A model generated the notes under the pieces. That model saw only the letters and a program-made list of their open reading frames with translations, had not been told where the DNA came from and did not search any database. Shown one piece after another: positions 1 to 8,285 of a DNA stretch of 64,000 bases. The stretch covers positions 3,112,122 to 3,176,121 of the forward strand of contig NZ_KB900539.1 in the NCBI RefSeq assembly GCF_000378945.1, written 5' to 3'. Every line of letters starts with the position of its first letter. Within the stretch, counting starts at the first letter, position 1. Both the position numbers and the translations under genes were made by a program. This stretch comes from Methyloversatilis universalis EHg5. Its GTDB lineage: Bacteria; Pseudomonadota; Gammaproteobacteria; Burkholderiales; Rhodocyclaceae.

Positions 1-517
1 CTTCGACGAAACTGCCGTAATAAGAAAATGACGTCGTCTCGGTATAGGGCGCGTAACGCACGGCCTGAACCGTATAGGTAAGGGAGGTGTACCGGGCCGC
101 GCCGGTCGTGAGTGACATGCTTCCGGTGTAGAGAAGTGTTTGCTCACCGTCGCCGACGCTGATGCGGGAGAGCGAACCGGAAATGGCTCCTGAAGAGGTG
201 GCCCGAATGTTTCCACTCAGCACCATCGAGAACCCGCCTCCATCGAAAGCCATGCGGGTGATGGTGGGTGAATTTCCGGTCAGGCCACTACCATTGATCG
301 TGACGTAACCATAGGTCGGATAGAAGGTCTCGAGAACGATGCGGGAGTTCGAAACGTAATCGGGATATCCGTACTCGACCGCGGCATACAGGTTTTCGAC
401 GAATCCCGCCAAGCGATCACCGAGCACCGGCATCTTCGCGGCTGCGGTCGACGAGAAACCGCCAAGAGTGTTCGTAAGGAAGGAGAGGCTGCTGTCCTGC
501 GTTGTAATGGTGGCCAC
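1..517 (-). CDS. Unrecognised Gly/Ser/Thr-rich protein, N-terminal part (3' end beyond window)
   Basis: An open frame of 172 codons reads from a GTG at 515-517 to the left edge with no stop. An AGGA lies 7 bases before the GTG. The nearest upstream in-frame codons are GAC CGC GCC, preceded by CAG and a TGA stop, so the GTG is the first possible start. The protein begins MATITTQDSSLSFL and is rich in Gly, Ser, Thr and Tyr, with alternating polar and hydrophobic residues typical of beta-rich secreted or surface proteins. There is no N-terminal signal peptide, which would fit type I secretion, but no RTX repeats are visible in this part. Codon choice (GGA, TCA, ATT, AAT) is more relaxed than in the housekeeping genes nearby. 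I do not recognise the family. Confidence 0.6.
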   Translation of the reverse strand, partial: MATITTQDSSLSFLTNTLGGFSSTAAAKMPVLGDRLAGFVENLYAAVEYGYPDYVSNSRIVLETFYPTYGYVTINGSGLTGNSPTITRMAFDGGGFSMVLSGNIRATSSGAISGSLSRISVGDGEQTLLYTGSMSLTTGAARYTSLTYTVQAVRYAPYTETTSFSYYGSFVE

Positions 518-924
518 GGCGCGGTCCTGTCAAACGTCATTTCGTTAGCAAGCGGCCGAGTATAGCCAGACGGCATGAACCGGCTGCTGCGACACAGTTT
601 TTTTCACGGACGGGACGCAAATCCCATTGCGCACCGTCCCATGCCTACGACGATGGTCGTACGTCTGTACTGATCAACATCTGATCAGACTCAAATAATC
701 ATCACAGTCGGAAACAATCGACGGTTGAGAGGCGCCGGCGGAGCGCCGTCTCGCGGGTACGCACGAAAAGCCGCTCCGGCTGCGCAACGACGCACCAGCG
801 CGGTGCCGAGCTTCGACCAAGTTCCAGTACACGATAAAAAAACAATTCAAAAACATTAGCTTGAATACAAGCACGCAAATTGCTTCGGCGCAGCAATACC
901 TATCGCCTGTCGCCGGAGTCCTCC
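518..924. other. Non-coding stretch between divergent genes
   Basis: About 400 bases between the left-edge gene (minus) and the transglutaminase-like gene (plus). It is more AT-rich than the surrounding genes. I see a possible minus-strand -10 hexamer TATACT (559-564) for the left-edge gene with no convincing -35, a 19-bp palindrome at 670-688, and A/T runs near 835-855. No convincing coding frame or structured RNA was seen. Confidence 0.5.
670..688. promoter_or_regulatory. Perfect 7-bp inverted repeat, possible operator
   Basis: CTGATCA and TGATCAG are separated by the 5 bases ACATC. Exact symmetry in a 400-base intergenic region between divergent genes suggests a binding site for a dimeric regulator. 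The regulator is unknown and chance is not excluded. Confidence 0.3.
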
Positions 925-3900
925 GTGTCCATCCATGTCGCGCTGAACCACGTCACCCATTACCGCTACGACCGCCCGGTCATGCTGAGCCCTCAGGTGG
1001 TGCGGCTACGGCCGGCGCCGCATGCGCGCACGCCGGTGCTGTCCTATTCGCTGAAGGCCGAACCCGGCGGGCACTTCATCAACTGGCAGCAGGATCCGCA
1101 GTCGAACTATCTGGCGCGGCTGGTGTTTCCGGAGCGCACGCGCGAGCTGCGGATCGAGATTGATCTGGTGGCCGAAATGTCGGTCATCAATCCGTTCGAC
1201 TTCTTTCTCGAACCCGAGGCGGAAAAGATACCTTTCGGATACAGCGACGAGCAGACCCACGAGCTCTACCCCTATCTGGTCAGACTGCCGCTGGGCCGTG
1301 ACAACGCACCGAAGTTCACCCGCTGGGTGGACAACGCGCGCGCGCTGTGTGCCGGCGGGCGCGCCAGCGTCGACTTTCTGGTTGCGCTGAACCAGCAGCT
1401 GCAGAACGACATCCGCTATTTGATCCGCATGGAGCCCGGCGTGCAGGCGCCGGAAGAGACGCTGCAGAAGGCCAGTGGCTCCTGCCGCGATTCGGCCTGG
1501 CTGCTGGTACAGGTGCTGCGTCACATCGGGCTGGCTGCGCGCTTCGTGTCCGGCTACCTGATACAGCTGACGCCGGACGTGAAATCGCTGGACGGCCCGA
1601 GCGGCCCTGAGCGGGATTTCACCGACCTGCACGCCTGGTGCGAGGTGTATCTGCCGGGTGCCGGCTGGGTCGGGCTGGACCCGACCTCCGGCCTGTTCGC
1701 CGGCGAAGGCCACATTCCGCTCGCCTGCTCGCCCGAGCCCTCGTCCGCCGCACCGGTCAGCGGCTACAGCGAAAAATGCGAATCCGAATTCGAGCATCAC
1801 ATGAAGGTGGAGCGCGTGTGGGAAGCGCCGCGCGTCACCCGGCCCTACAGCGACGAACAGTGGTCGCGCATCGAAGCGCTGGGCCAGCGCATCGACTTCG
1901 ATCTGAATGCGCACGACGTGCGGCTCACCATGGGCGGCGAACCCACCTTCGTGTCGGTGGACGATCGTGACGGCGCCGAATGGAATACCACCGCCGATTC
2001 ACCGCCGGACAAGCCGACGAAGCGCCTGCTCGGCGCCGAACTGCTGGCTAAACTGAAGGCGCGCTACGCCCCGGGCGGCCTGCTGCACTACGGCCAGGGC
2101 AAGTGGTATCCGGGTGAACAGCTGCCGCGCTGGTCGCTCACCTGCTTCTGGCGGCGCGACGGCGAGGCGATCTGGAGCGACCCCGGGCTGTTCGCCGACG
2201 AATCGGTGGATTACGCGCTGGGCGAGGCCGACGGCGCCCGCTTCCTCGAACTGCTGTCGTCGCGCCTCAGCGTGGGCAGCAGCAACGTGTTCCCCGCCTA
2301 CGAGGACGTGTGGTACTACCTGTGGCGTGAGCGCAGGCTGCCGGTGAACGTCGATCCGTTCGACGCCCGGCTCGACGACCCGCTCGAACGCGAGCGGGTG
2401 CGCCGGGTGTTCGAACAGGGCCTGGACAGCGTGATCGGCCACGTGCTGCCGCTGGCGCGCACACCGGACGGCAGCGCCTGGCAGAGCGGCCCGTGGTTCC
2501 TGCGCGCCGAGCGCTGCTATCTGGTGCCGGGCGACTCGGCGCTCGGCTACCGGCTGCCACTGGATTCCCAGCCCTGGAGCACCGCAACCGACTACCCGTG
2601 GGTGCATGCGCCGGATCCGATGGCTCCGCAGGCACCGTTGCCGGCCTGGCGCGACATCGCCACCCGCATGCAGACCCCGCTGACCGATCTCGGCAGCGAC
2701 CGCGCGCAGCGGCTGGGCTATGTCGCGGCCGCTCCGGGCAACGGCTTCTACGGCCCCCGCTCGAACGACCGCAAGCCCGGTGCCTTCGAATCGGCCGGCT
2801 GGATCACCCGCACCGCACTGTGCGCCCAGGTGCGCCACGGCGTCATGTATCTGTTCATGCCGCCGCTGTCGTCGCTGGAGCACTACCTGGAACTGGTGAC
2901 CGCGATCGAGGCCACCGCGGCCGACTGCGGCCATCCTGTCGTGCTGGAGGGCTACGAGCCGCCGCGCGACCCGCGACTGGAGGTGCTGCGCATCACGCCC
3001 GACCCCGGCGTGCTCGAGGTGAACATCCAGCCCTGCCGCTCCTGGGACGACATGGTGGCCGGCACCGCCTTTCTGTACGACGCGGCGCACGCATGCCGAC
3101 TCGGCACCGAAAAGTTCATGATCGATGGCCGCCACAGCGGCACCGGCGGCGGCAACCACTTCGTGCTCGGCGGCGCCACCGTGGCCGATTCGCCCTTCCT
3201 GCGCCGGCCCGACCTGCTGCGCAGCCTGATCAGCTACTGGCATAACCACCCGTCGCTGTCCTACCTGTTCTCCGGCCTGTTCATCGGCCCGACCAGCCAG
3301 GCACCGCGCATCGACGAGGCGCGCAACGACGCGGTGTACGAAATCGAGATCGCCTTCGCCGAAATAGAGCGGCGCACGCGCGACATGGGCTACACGCCGC
3401 CATGGATGATCGACCGCATCCTGCGCAATCTGCTGGTCGATTCGACCGGCAACACGCACCGCACCGAATTCTGCATCGACAAGCTGTTCTCGCCGGACGG
3501 CCCGACCGGCCGGCTGGGCCTGCTTGAAATGCGCGCCTTCGAAATGCCGCCGCATGCGCGCATGAGCCTCACGCAACAGCTCATGCTGCGCGCGCTGATC
3601 GCCCGCTTCTGGCAGCAGCCCTTCACTCCGTCGCGGCTGAAGCGCTGGGGCACCGAACTGCACGACCGCTACATGCTGCCGCACTTCGTGTGGGACGACC
3701 TGCGCGACGTGGTCGATGAACTGCGCGCCTTCGGCTATCCGATGGAGCTGGAGTGGTTCGCGCCGCATTTCGAGTTCCGCTTCCCGAAGTTCGGCGAGTT
3801 CGCGGCGCGCAATGTGCATGTCGAACTGCGCGGCGCACTCGAACCGTGGCACGTGATGGGCGAAGAAGGTGCGCCCGGTGGCACGGTGCGCTATGTCGAT

Positions 3901-4317
3901 TCGTCGGTGGAGCGACTGCAGGTCAAGGTGCGCGGGCTGGTGGACGACCGTCACGTGCTGACGGTGAATGGCCGACGCGTGCCGCTCGCTCCCACCGGCC
4001 GGGTGGGCGAATTCGTCGCCGGCGTGCGCTACCGCGCCTGGCAGCCCCCCACCTGCCTGCACCCGACGATTCCGCCGCACAGCCCGCTGGTATTCGATCT
4101 GGTGGATGACTGGATGCAGCGTTCGATGGGCGGCTGCCAGTATCACGTCGCGCATCCGGGCGGCCGCAATTTCGAAACTTTCCCGGTAAACGCCTACGAA
4201 GCCGAAGGCCGCCGTCTGGCGCGTTTCTTCGCCATGGGCCACACACCGGGCCGGGTCGCGGCGCCACCGGAGGAACGCAATCCGAACTTCCCGTTCACGC
4301 TGGATCTGCGCCGCTGA
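925..4317 (+). CDS. Transglutaminase-like protease fused to DUF2126 amidoligase-type domain
   Basis: A protein of 1130 residues. The N-terminal third is a bacterial transglutaminase-like (papain-fold) domain. Its likely triad is Cys187 (in SGSCRDSAW), His236 (in DLHAWCEV) and Asp252 (in GLDPTSG). From about residue 300 to the end it matches the large DUF2126 family, described as a putative amidoligase. Together these suggest formation or cleavage of a peptide or isopeptide bond, substrate unknown. I chose the GTG at 925, preceded by GGAG at 7 bases, because family members begin close to SIHVALNHVTHYRYDRP; a TTG at 880 would add 15 residues with no family support. These fusions usually sit beside circularly permuted ATP-grasp and alpha-E genes, which are absent from the sequence shown here. 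Confidence 0.85.
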   Translation: MSIHVALNHVTHYRYDRPVMLSPQVVRLRPAPHARTPVLSYSLKAEPGGHFINWQQDPQSNYLARLVFPERTRELRIEIDLVAEMSVINPFDFFLEPEAEKIPFGYSDEQTHELYPYLVRLPLGRDNAPKFTRWVDNARALCAGGRASVDFLVALNQQLQNDIRYLIRMEPGVQAPEETLQKASGSCRDSAWLLVQVLRHIGLAARFVSGYLIQLTPDVKSLDGPSGPERDFTDLHAWCEVYLPGAGWVGLDPTSGLFAGEGHIPLACSPEPSSAAPVSGYSEKCESEFEHHMKVERVWEAPRVTRPYSDEQWSRIEALGQRIDFDLNAHDVRLTMGGEPTFVSVDDRDGAEWNTTADSPPDKPTKRLLGAELLAKLKARYAPGGLLHYGQGKWYPGEQLPRWSLTCFWRRDGEAIWSDPGLFADESVDYALGEADGARFLELLSSRLSVGSSNVFPAYEDVWYYLWRERRLPVNVDPFDARLDDPLERERVRRVFEQGLDSVIGHVLPLARTPDGSAWQSGPWFLRAERCYLVPGDSALGYRLPLDSQPWSTATDYPWVHAPDPMAPQAPLPAWRDIATRMQTPLTDLGSDRAQRLGYVAAAPGNGFYGPRSNDRKPGAFESAGWITRTALCAQVRHGVMYLFMPPLSSLEHYLELVTAIEATAADCGHPVVLEGYEPPRDPRLEVLRITPDPGVLEVNIQPCRSWDDMVAGTAFLYDAAHACRLGTEKFMIDGRHSGTGGGNHFVLGGATVADSPFLRRPDLLRSLISYWHNHPSLSYLFSGLFIGPTSQAPRIDEARNDAVYEIEIAFAEIERRTRDMGYTPPWMIDRILRNLLVDSTGNTHRTEFCIDKLFSPDGPTGRLGLLEMRAFEMPPHARMSLTQQLMLRALIARFWQQPFTPSRLKRWGTELHDRYMLPHFVWDDLRDVVDELRAFGYPMELEWFAPHFEFRFPKFGEFAARNVHVELRGALEPWHVMGEEGAPGGTVRYVDSSVERLQVKVRGLVDDRHVLTVNGRRVPLAPTGRVGEFVAGVRYRAWQPPTCLHPTIPPHSPLVFDLVDDWMQRSMGGCQYHVAHPGGRNFETFPVNAYEAEGRRLARFFAMGHTPGRVAAPPEERNPNFPFTLDLRR

Positions 4318-4406
4318 AAGTCCGTGCCGCCGGCCCTTTTCGCCAGGTGCGACCGGCGGCCCCGCGGACGATCACGGTTTCCCCGGCGCAGCGCGCCACA
4401 GGCACA

Positions 4407-4844
4407 ATGCGGACATCGCACTACGCACCTTCCGTCTTGATCCACTGGACCCGCCAGATGCTGTGGCGACTGCTCGCCGCGCTGTCCGTGCTGCTGGGTG
4501 TCATCGGCGCCTTCCTGCCGGTGCTGCCCACCGTGCCTTTCCTGCTGCTGGCCGCCTGGGCGGCCGGACGCGGCTGGCCGGAACTGGAGGCGAAGCTGCT
4601 GGCCCACCCGAAGTACGGGCCGATGATCATCCACTGGCGCGAACAGGGCGCGGTGCCGCGCCGTGCCAAGTGGCTGGCCAGCATCATGATGTGCTGCAGC
4701 GCGGTGATGCTGTGGTTCAGCCCGGTGCCGCCCTGGGTACGCGGCTCGGTCTGGTTCACCCTCATCGTGGTGGCGACCTGGCTGTGGCGACGGCCCGAAC
4801 CGGCTCCGCCACCCGATGAGCGGAATCAGGCCAGCGCCGGATAG
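4407..4844 (+). CDS. DUF454 (YbaN-like) small inner-membrane protein
   Basis: A protein of 145 residues with the DUF454 pattern: an N-terminal hydrophobic segment containing GVIGAFLPVLPTVPFLLLAA, a short cytoplasmic part with HPKYGPMI, and two more hydrophobic stretches near the C-terminus. Function is unknown for the family. The ATG at 4407 follows an AGG by 4 bases. A GTG at 4347 would add 20 unlikely residues, and an ATG at 4459 just before LWRLLAALSVLLG is also possible. It lies 90 bases after the transglutaminase gene on the same strand. Its end overlaps the convergent nemA-like gene by 19 bases, so no separate terminator fits between them. Confidence 0.75.
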   Translation: MRTSHYAPSVLIHWTRQMLWRLLAALSVLLGVIGAFLPVLPTVPFLLLAAWAAGRGWPELEAKLLAHPKYGPMIIHWREQGAVPRRAKWLASIMMCCSAVMLWFSPVPPWVRGSVWFTLIVVATWLWRRPEPAPPPDERNQASAG

Positions 4845-5914
4845 TCGGTGTAGCCCTCGGCGCCACCGCCATAGAGCAGTTCGGCGCGCAGCGGATTGAG
4901 CGGTGCGCGCTCCCTCAGCCGACGCACCAGATCCGGGTTGCTGATGAAGGGGCGACCGAAGGCCACGGTGTCGCTGGCGCCCGTGGCCACGCGGGTGGCC
5001 GCACTGTCCAGATCGAAGCCGTTGTTCACGATCCAGCCGCCGCCGAAAGCCTTCTTCAGCGCCGCATAGTCGAAGGGCTTCGCCAGATCGGCCGGCTCGC
5101 GCGCACCGCCGGTCTCACCTTCGATCATGTGCACGAAAGCCAGCCCCAGCGGTGCCAGCTTTTCGATCAGCCGGCCGTACAGCGCCTGCGGATCACTGTC
5201 ATGCGGCGTATCGTTGAAGGTGGTGATCGGCGACAGCCGGATGCCGGTGCGCGCACCGCCGATTTCCTTGGCGACCGCCTCCATCACCTCGACCACGACG
5301 CGGATGCGGTTGTCGATGGCACCGCCATAGGGACCGCTGCGGTCATTCACGCTGTCGCGCATGAACTGGTCCAGCAGATAGTTGTTGGCCGCATGCACTT
5401 CGACGCCGTCGAAGCCGGCGTCGATCGCGTTGCGTGCGGCACGGCGGTAGTCCTCGACCAGCGCCGGGATTTCGTCGTCGCGCAGCGCGCGCGGCGCGGA
5501 GGTATCGACGAAACCTTCACGGGTGAAGGTCTTGGCGTTCGGCCGGCGGGCGGTGGAGGACACCGGAGCAGCGCCGTCCGGCAGCAGCGAACTGTGCGAA
5601 ATGCGTCCGACATGCCACAGCTGCAGCACGATGCGACCGCCAGCGGCATGCACCGCGTCGGTCACCGCACGCCAGCCGGCGACCTGTTCGGCCGAATGAA
5701 TGCCCGGGGTGTCGAGATAGCCCTGGCCCATCGGCGAAATCTGCGTCGCCTCGGCGATGATGAGGCCGGCGCTGGCGCGCTGGCGGTAGTACTCGACCGT
5801 GAGCGGCCCGGGCACGTTGCCAGCCAGGGCGCGGTTGCGGGTGAGCGGTGCCATGACGATGCGGTTGGCGAGGGCGATGTCGCCCAGACGGGTCGGTTCG
5901 AACAGCGTGGTCAT
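4826..5914 (-). CDS. nemA: Old yellow enzyme family flavin reductase (NemA-like)
   Basis: A protein of 362 residues, the normal length for FMN-dependent ene-reductases such as N-ethylmaleimide reductase. The N-terminus (FEPTRLGDIALANRIVMAPL) is the flavin-binding first strand. His174 and Asn177 in HAANNYLLDQF form the HxxN pair that binds the activating group of an unsaturated substrate, followed by RSGPYGG. It probably reduces electrophilic alkenes, nitro compounds or quinones with NAD(P)H in the cytosol. It is 48 bases downstream of the MDR oxidoreductase gene on the same strand and probably shares its message. The divergent LysR gene is the likely regulator. Confidence 0.85.
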   Translation of the reverse strand: MTTLFEPTRLGDIALANRIVMAPLTRNRALAGNVPGPLTVEYYRQRASAGLIIAEATQISPMGQGYLDTPGIHSAEQVAGWRAVTDAVHAAGGRIVLQLWHVGRISHSSLLPDGAAPVSSTARRPNAKTFTREGFVDTSAPRALRDDEIPALVEDYRRAARNAIDAGFDGVEVHAANNYLLDQFMRDSVNDRSGPYGGAIDNRIRVVVEVMEAVAKEIGGARTGIRLSPITTFNDTPHDSDPQALYGRLIEKLAPLGLAFVHMIEGETGGAREPADLAKPFDYAALKKAFGGGWIVNNGFDLDSAATRVATGASDTVAFGRPFISNPDLVRRLRERAPLNPLRAELLYGGGAEGYTDYPALA

Positions 5915-5962
5915 CCGGTTCTCCAGTTGTGTTTCGGACAGGGCACTGCGGGGACAGGCGGA

Positions 5963-6970
5963 TCAGAAGCCCTGCAGCACGATCTTGCCGCGCGCACGGC
6001 CGCTTTCCAGCAGGGCGTGCGCACGTTTCAGGTTGGCGGCGTTGATGATGCCGTAATGTTCGCCCAGCGTGCTGCGCAGCCGGCCGGCATCGACCAGGTC
6101 GGCCACCTGATCGAGCAGCCGGCCCTGTTCGGCCATGTCGTCGGTCCGGTAGAGCGAGCGGGTGAACATCAGTTCCCAGTGCAGCGACAGGCTCTTGCGC
6201 TTGAGCGCCAGTACGTCGAGCGGATGCGCCGGATCGTCGATCAGGCCGAGCCGGCCCTGCGGCGCGAGCGCCTCGACGATCTGCGCGTAGTGCTGGTCGG
6301 TGTGCGTGAGGCTGGCCGCGTGGGTGACCGATTCGATGCCGGCTTCGCGCAGCGCCTCGGCCAGCGGACGGCGGTGATCGATCACGTGATGGGCGCCCAG
6401 TTCGCGCACCCATGCCGCCGTATCCGGGCGCGACGCCGTACCGATTACCGTAACGCGGCTCAGCGCGCGGGCCAGCTGGATCATGATGGAGCCCACGCCG
6501 CCGGCCGCGCCGACGACGAGCAGGCGGCCTTCGGCATCGCGCAGCTGCAGCCGGTCGAACAGCAGCTCCCAGGCGGTGATCGCGGTCAGCGGCAGCGCCG
6601 CCGCCTCGGCAAAGCCGAGCGACTCAGGCATGCGGCCGACCAGACGCTCATCCACCGCCTGGTATTCGGCGTGGCTGCCCTGCCGCGTGAGGTCACCGGC
6701 ATACCAGACGCGGTCACCCGGCCGGAAGCGGCTTACCTGATCGCCCACCGCCTCGACCACGCCGGCGGCGTCCCAGCCGGGCACCCGCCAGCTGCCGTCG
6801 GCCGGCGGCGCATGGAAGCGGCGCACCTTGGTATCGACCGGATTCACCGCGACCGCCTCAATCCGCACCAGCAGATCGTGTTCACGGACTTCCGGTCGCG
6901 CGAGATCGATATCGACCAGACTGTCCGGATGTTCGACCGGAAGGTTCTGCCTGAAGGCGACGGCTTTCAT
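5963..6970 (-). CDS. Zinc-independent alcohol dehydrogenase-like quinone oxidoreductase (MDR family)
   Basis: A protein of 335 residues of the medium-chain dehydrogenase/reductase superfamily. It has the N-terminal GroES-like barrel (MKAVAFRQNLPVEHPDSL, AVNPVDTKVR) and a Rossmann nucleotide site at VVGAAGGVGSIMIQLA. The cysteines that bind structural zinc in true alcohol dehydrogenases are missing, so it is a quinone-oxidoreductase type that likely uses NADPH on quinones or reactive enones. It is the first gene of a two-gene minus-strand unit with the nemA-like gene. Its start is 104 bases from the divergent LysR regulator, an arrangement typical of electrophile-response loci. Confidence 0.85.
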   Translation of the reverse strand: MKAVAFRQNLPVEHPDSLVDIDLARPEVREHDLLVRIEAVAVNPVDTKVRRFHAPPADGSWRVPGWDAAGVVEAVGDQVSRFRPGDRVWYAGDLTRQGSHAEYQAVDERLVGRMPESLGFAEAAALPLTAITAWELLFDRLQLRDAEGRLLVVGAAGGVGSIMIQLARALSRVTVIGTASRPDTAAWVRELGAHHVIDHRRPLAEALREAGIESVTHAASLTHTDQHYAQIVEALAPQGRLGLIDDPAHPLDVLALKRKSLSLHWELMFTRSLYRTDDMAEQGRLLDQVADLVDAGRLRSTLGEHYGIINAANLKRAHALLESGRARGKIVLQGF

Positions 6971-7015
6971 GATGTGGCTCCTGCACTCTGTACCGGATGC
7001 ATGCTACCGACCGCC

Positions 7016-7073
7016 TGATCGATTGATAATCCACCCATCGATCAATACATATTCAAACGATTTTTGAAAATCG
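7016..7073. promoter_or_regulatory. Nested dyads in the LysR/oxidoreductase divergent promoter region
   Basis: Three inverted repeats sit in the 104-base divergent gap. TGATCGAT (7016-7023) pairs with ATCGATCA (7037-7044). TTCAAA (7052-7057) pairs with TTTGAA (7063-7068), giving a T-N11-A LysR-type box. CGATTTT (7058-7064) pairs with AAAATCG (7067-7073). They are likely recognition and activation sites for the adjacent LysR protein; the last overlaps its own translation start region, which would allow autorepression. Confidence 0.5.
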
Positions 7074-7074
7074 A

Positions 7075-8010
7075 ATGGCGATGCACGCACCTGATCTGAC
7101 CTTGTCCCAGCTCGAACTGTTCGTGCGCATCGCCGATGCCGGCTCGCTGAGTGCGGCCGCACGCCAGCTTCAGCTGACGCCGGCCGCCGCCAGCGCGGCC
7201 CTGAAACGGCTGGAGGCGGCCTTCGGCGCACGGCTGATCGAGCGCTCGACCCGTTCGATGCGGCTTACCGCCGAAGGCGAACTGCTGCGCGACCACGCGC
7301 GTCGTGCGCTGGGCGAACTGGACGACGCGCGCGCCCAGCTCGGCGCAGGCCGCGAAACACTGAGCGGCGACATCCATCTGGCCGCGCCGTCCGACCTCGG
7401 TCGCGGCGCGCTGTCCGCCATGCTGGACCGCTTCATCGAACAGCATCCGGGCGTGCGGCTCACGCTCTATCTGTCGGACACGGTGCAGGATCTGGTGCGC
7501 GAGCGGGTCGATCTGGCGGTGCGCTATGGCGAACTGCCGGATTCGTCGCTGGTGGCGCGCCGGCTGCACGTCACCCGGCGCGTGGCGGTGGCCTCGCCGG
7601 ACTACATCGCGCGGCATGGCGCGCCACAGCAACCGTCCGATCTGGCGCGGCACAACTGCATCGCGCAATACCGCAGCGGACGCCCGCACTTGACCTGGCG
7701 CTTCATGCGTGGCGGCGTGGAAACCCGGGTCCGGGTGCAGGGCAACCGCATGGCCTGGGACGGAGCCATCGTCAGACAGTGGGCACTGCAGGGGCTGGGC
7801 ATCGCCACCAAGGCCCGGCTGGACGTAGTGGACGACCTGCGATCCGGTCGTCTGGTCGAACTGCTGACCGACTGGCGAGGCGAGGACTTTCCTCTGCACG
7901 CCATGCTGCCGGCCGGACGCCACATGCCGCTGCGCGTGCGGCGCCTGCTGGACTTTCTTGGCGAACAGTTCGCTCAGGTGGAACCCGACCTGCCCCCTTC
8001 CGGCGGCTGA
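7075..8010 (+). CDS. LysR-family transcriptional regulator
   Basis: A protein of 311 residues. The winged helix-turn-helix spans about residues 5-65 (LTLSQLELFVRIADAGSLSA, AARQLQLTPAAASAALKRLE), followed by a two-lobed periplasmic-binding-like effector domain (SGDIHLAAPSDLGRG onward). It belongs to the CrgA/AaeR-like group that controls divergent redox enzymes. It most likely senses an electrophile or quinone and controls the divergent MDR/nemA pair; this is inferred from position only. The ATG at 7075 lies immediately after a dyad. Its last 37 bases overlap the convergent DUF3253 gene. Confidence 0.88.
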   Translation: MAMHAPDLTLSQLELFVRIADAGSLSAAARQLQLTPAAASAALKRLEAAFGARLIERSTRSMRLTAEGELLRDHARRALGELDDARAQLGAGRETLSGDIHLAAPSDLGRGALSAMLDRFIEQHPGVRLTLYLSDTVQDLVRERVDLAVRYGELPDSSLVARRLHVTRRVAVASPDYIARHGAPQQPSDLARHNCIAQYRSGRPHLTWRFMRGGVETRVRVQGNRMAWDGAIVRQWALQGLGIATKARLDVVDDLRSGRLVELLTDWRGEDFPLHAMLPAGRHMPLRVRRLLDFLGEQFAQVEPDLPPSGG

Positions 8011-8285
8011 GCGAGGCGCCACGGGCCGCGCAGCACCGCATCGGGATCGCGCACCACGCCGCGCTGGGTGATCAGCACCCGCCCGTCGCGCGCCAGGCCA
8101 CGCGCCACCTGACGCACGCGGTCCATCAGCGGCCGCCAGTCCGGCGTCAGCGCACGGGCAACTTCCGACGGGCAAATCGAGCGCCCTGCTCCGCGCGCGG
8201 CGACCTGAGCGAGCAGGATCGCCGCGATACCTTCATCGCTCAGCGCGTCATCGGCCGCGCCGGGTCGCTGCACCACTCGCTCCAC
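7974..8285 (-). CDS. DUF3253 small protein
   Basis: A protein of 103 residues matching the DUF3253 pattern: an N-terminal helix (DEGIAAILLAQVAARG), the conserved ICPSEVARAL and DWRPLMDRVR segments, then GRVLITQRG and a short C-terminal RGPWRL. The fold looks like a small winged helix, but function is unknown. Its start overlaps the end of the upstream sulfurtransferase gene by 46 bases, so it is probably translated from the same message. A GTG within MERVVQRPG could be the true start, shortening it slightly. The 3' end overlaps lysR on the other strand. Confidence 0.7.
   Translation of the reverse strand: MERVVQRPGAADDALSDEGIAAILLAQVAARGAGRSICPSEVARALTPDWRPLMDRVRQVARGLARDGRVLITQRGVVRDPDAVLRGPWRLAQPPEGGRSGST

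Noticed and set aside
1999-4242. Long minus-strand open frame opposite the transglutaminase-like gene
   Set aside because: Antisense shadow; biased His/Arg/Ala composition and no start signal.
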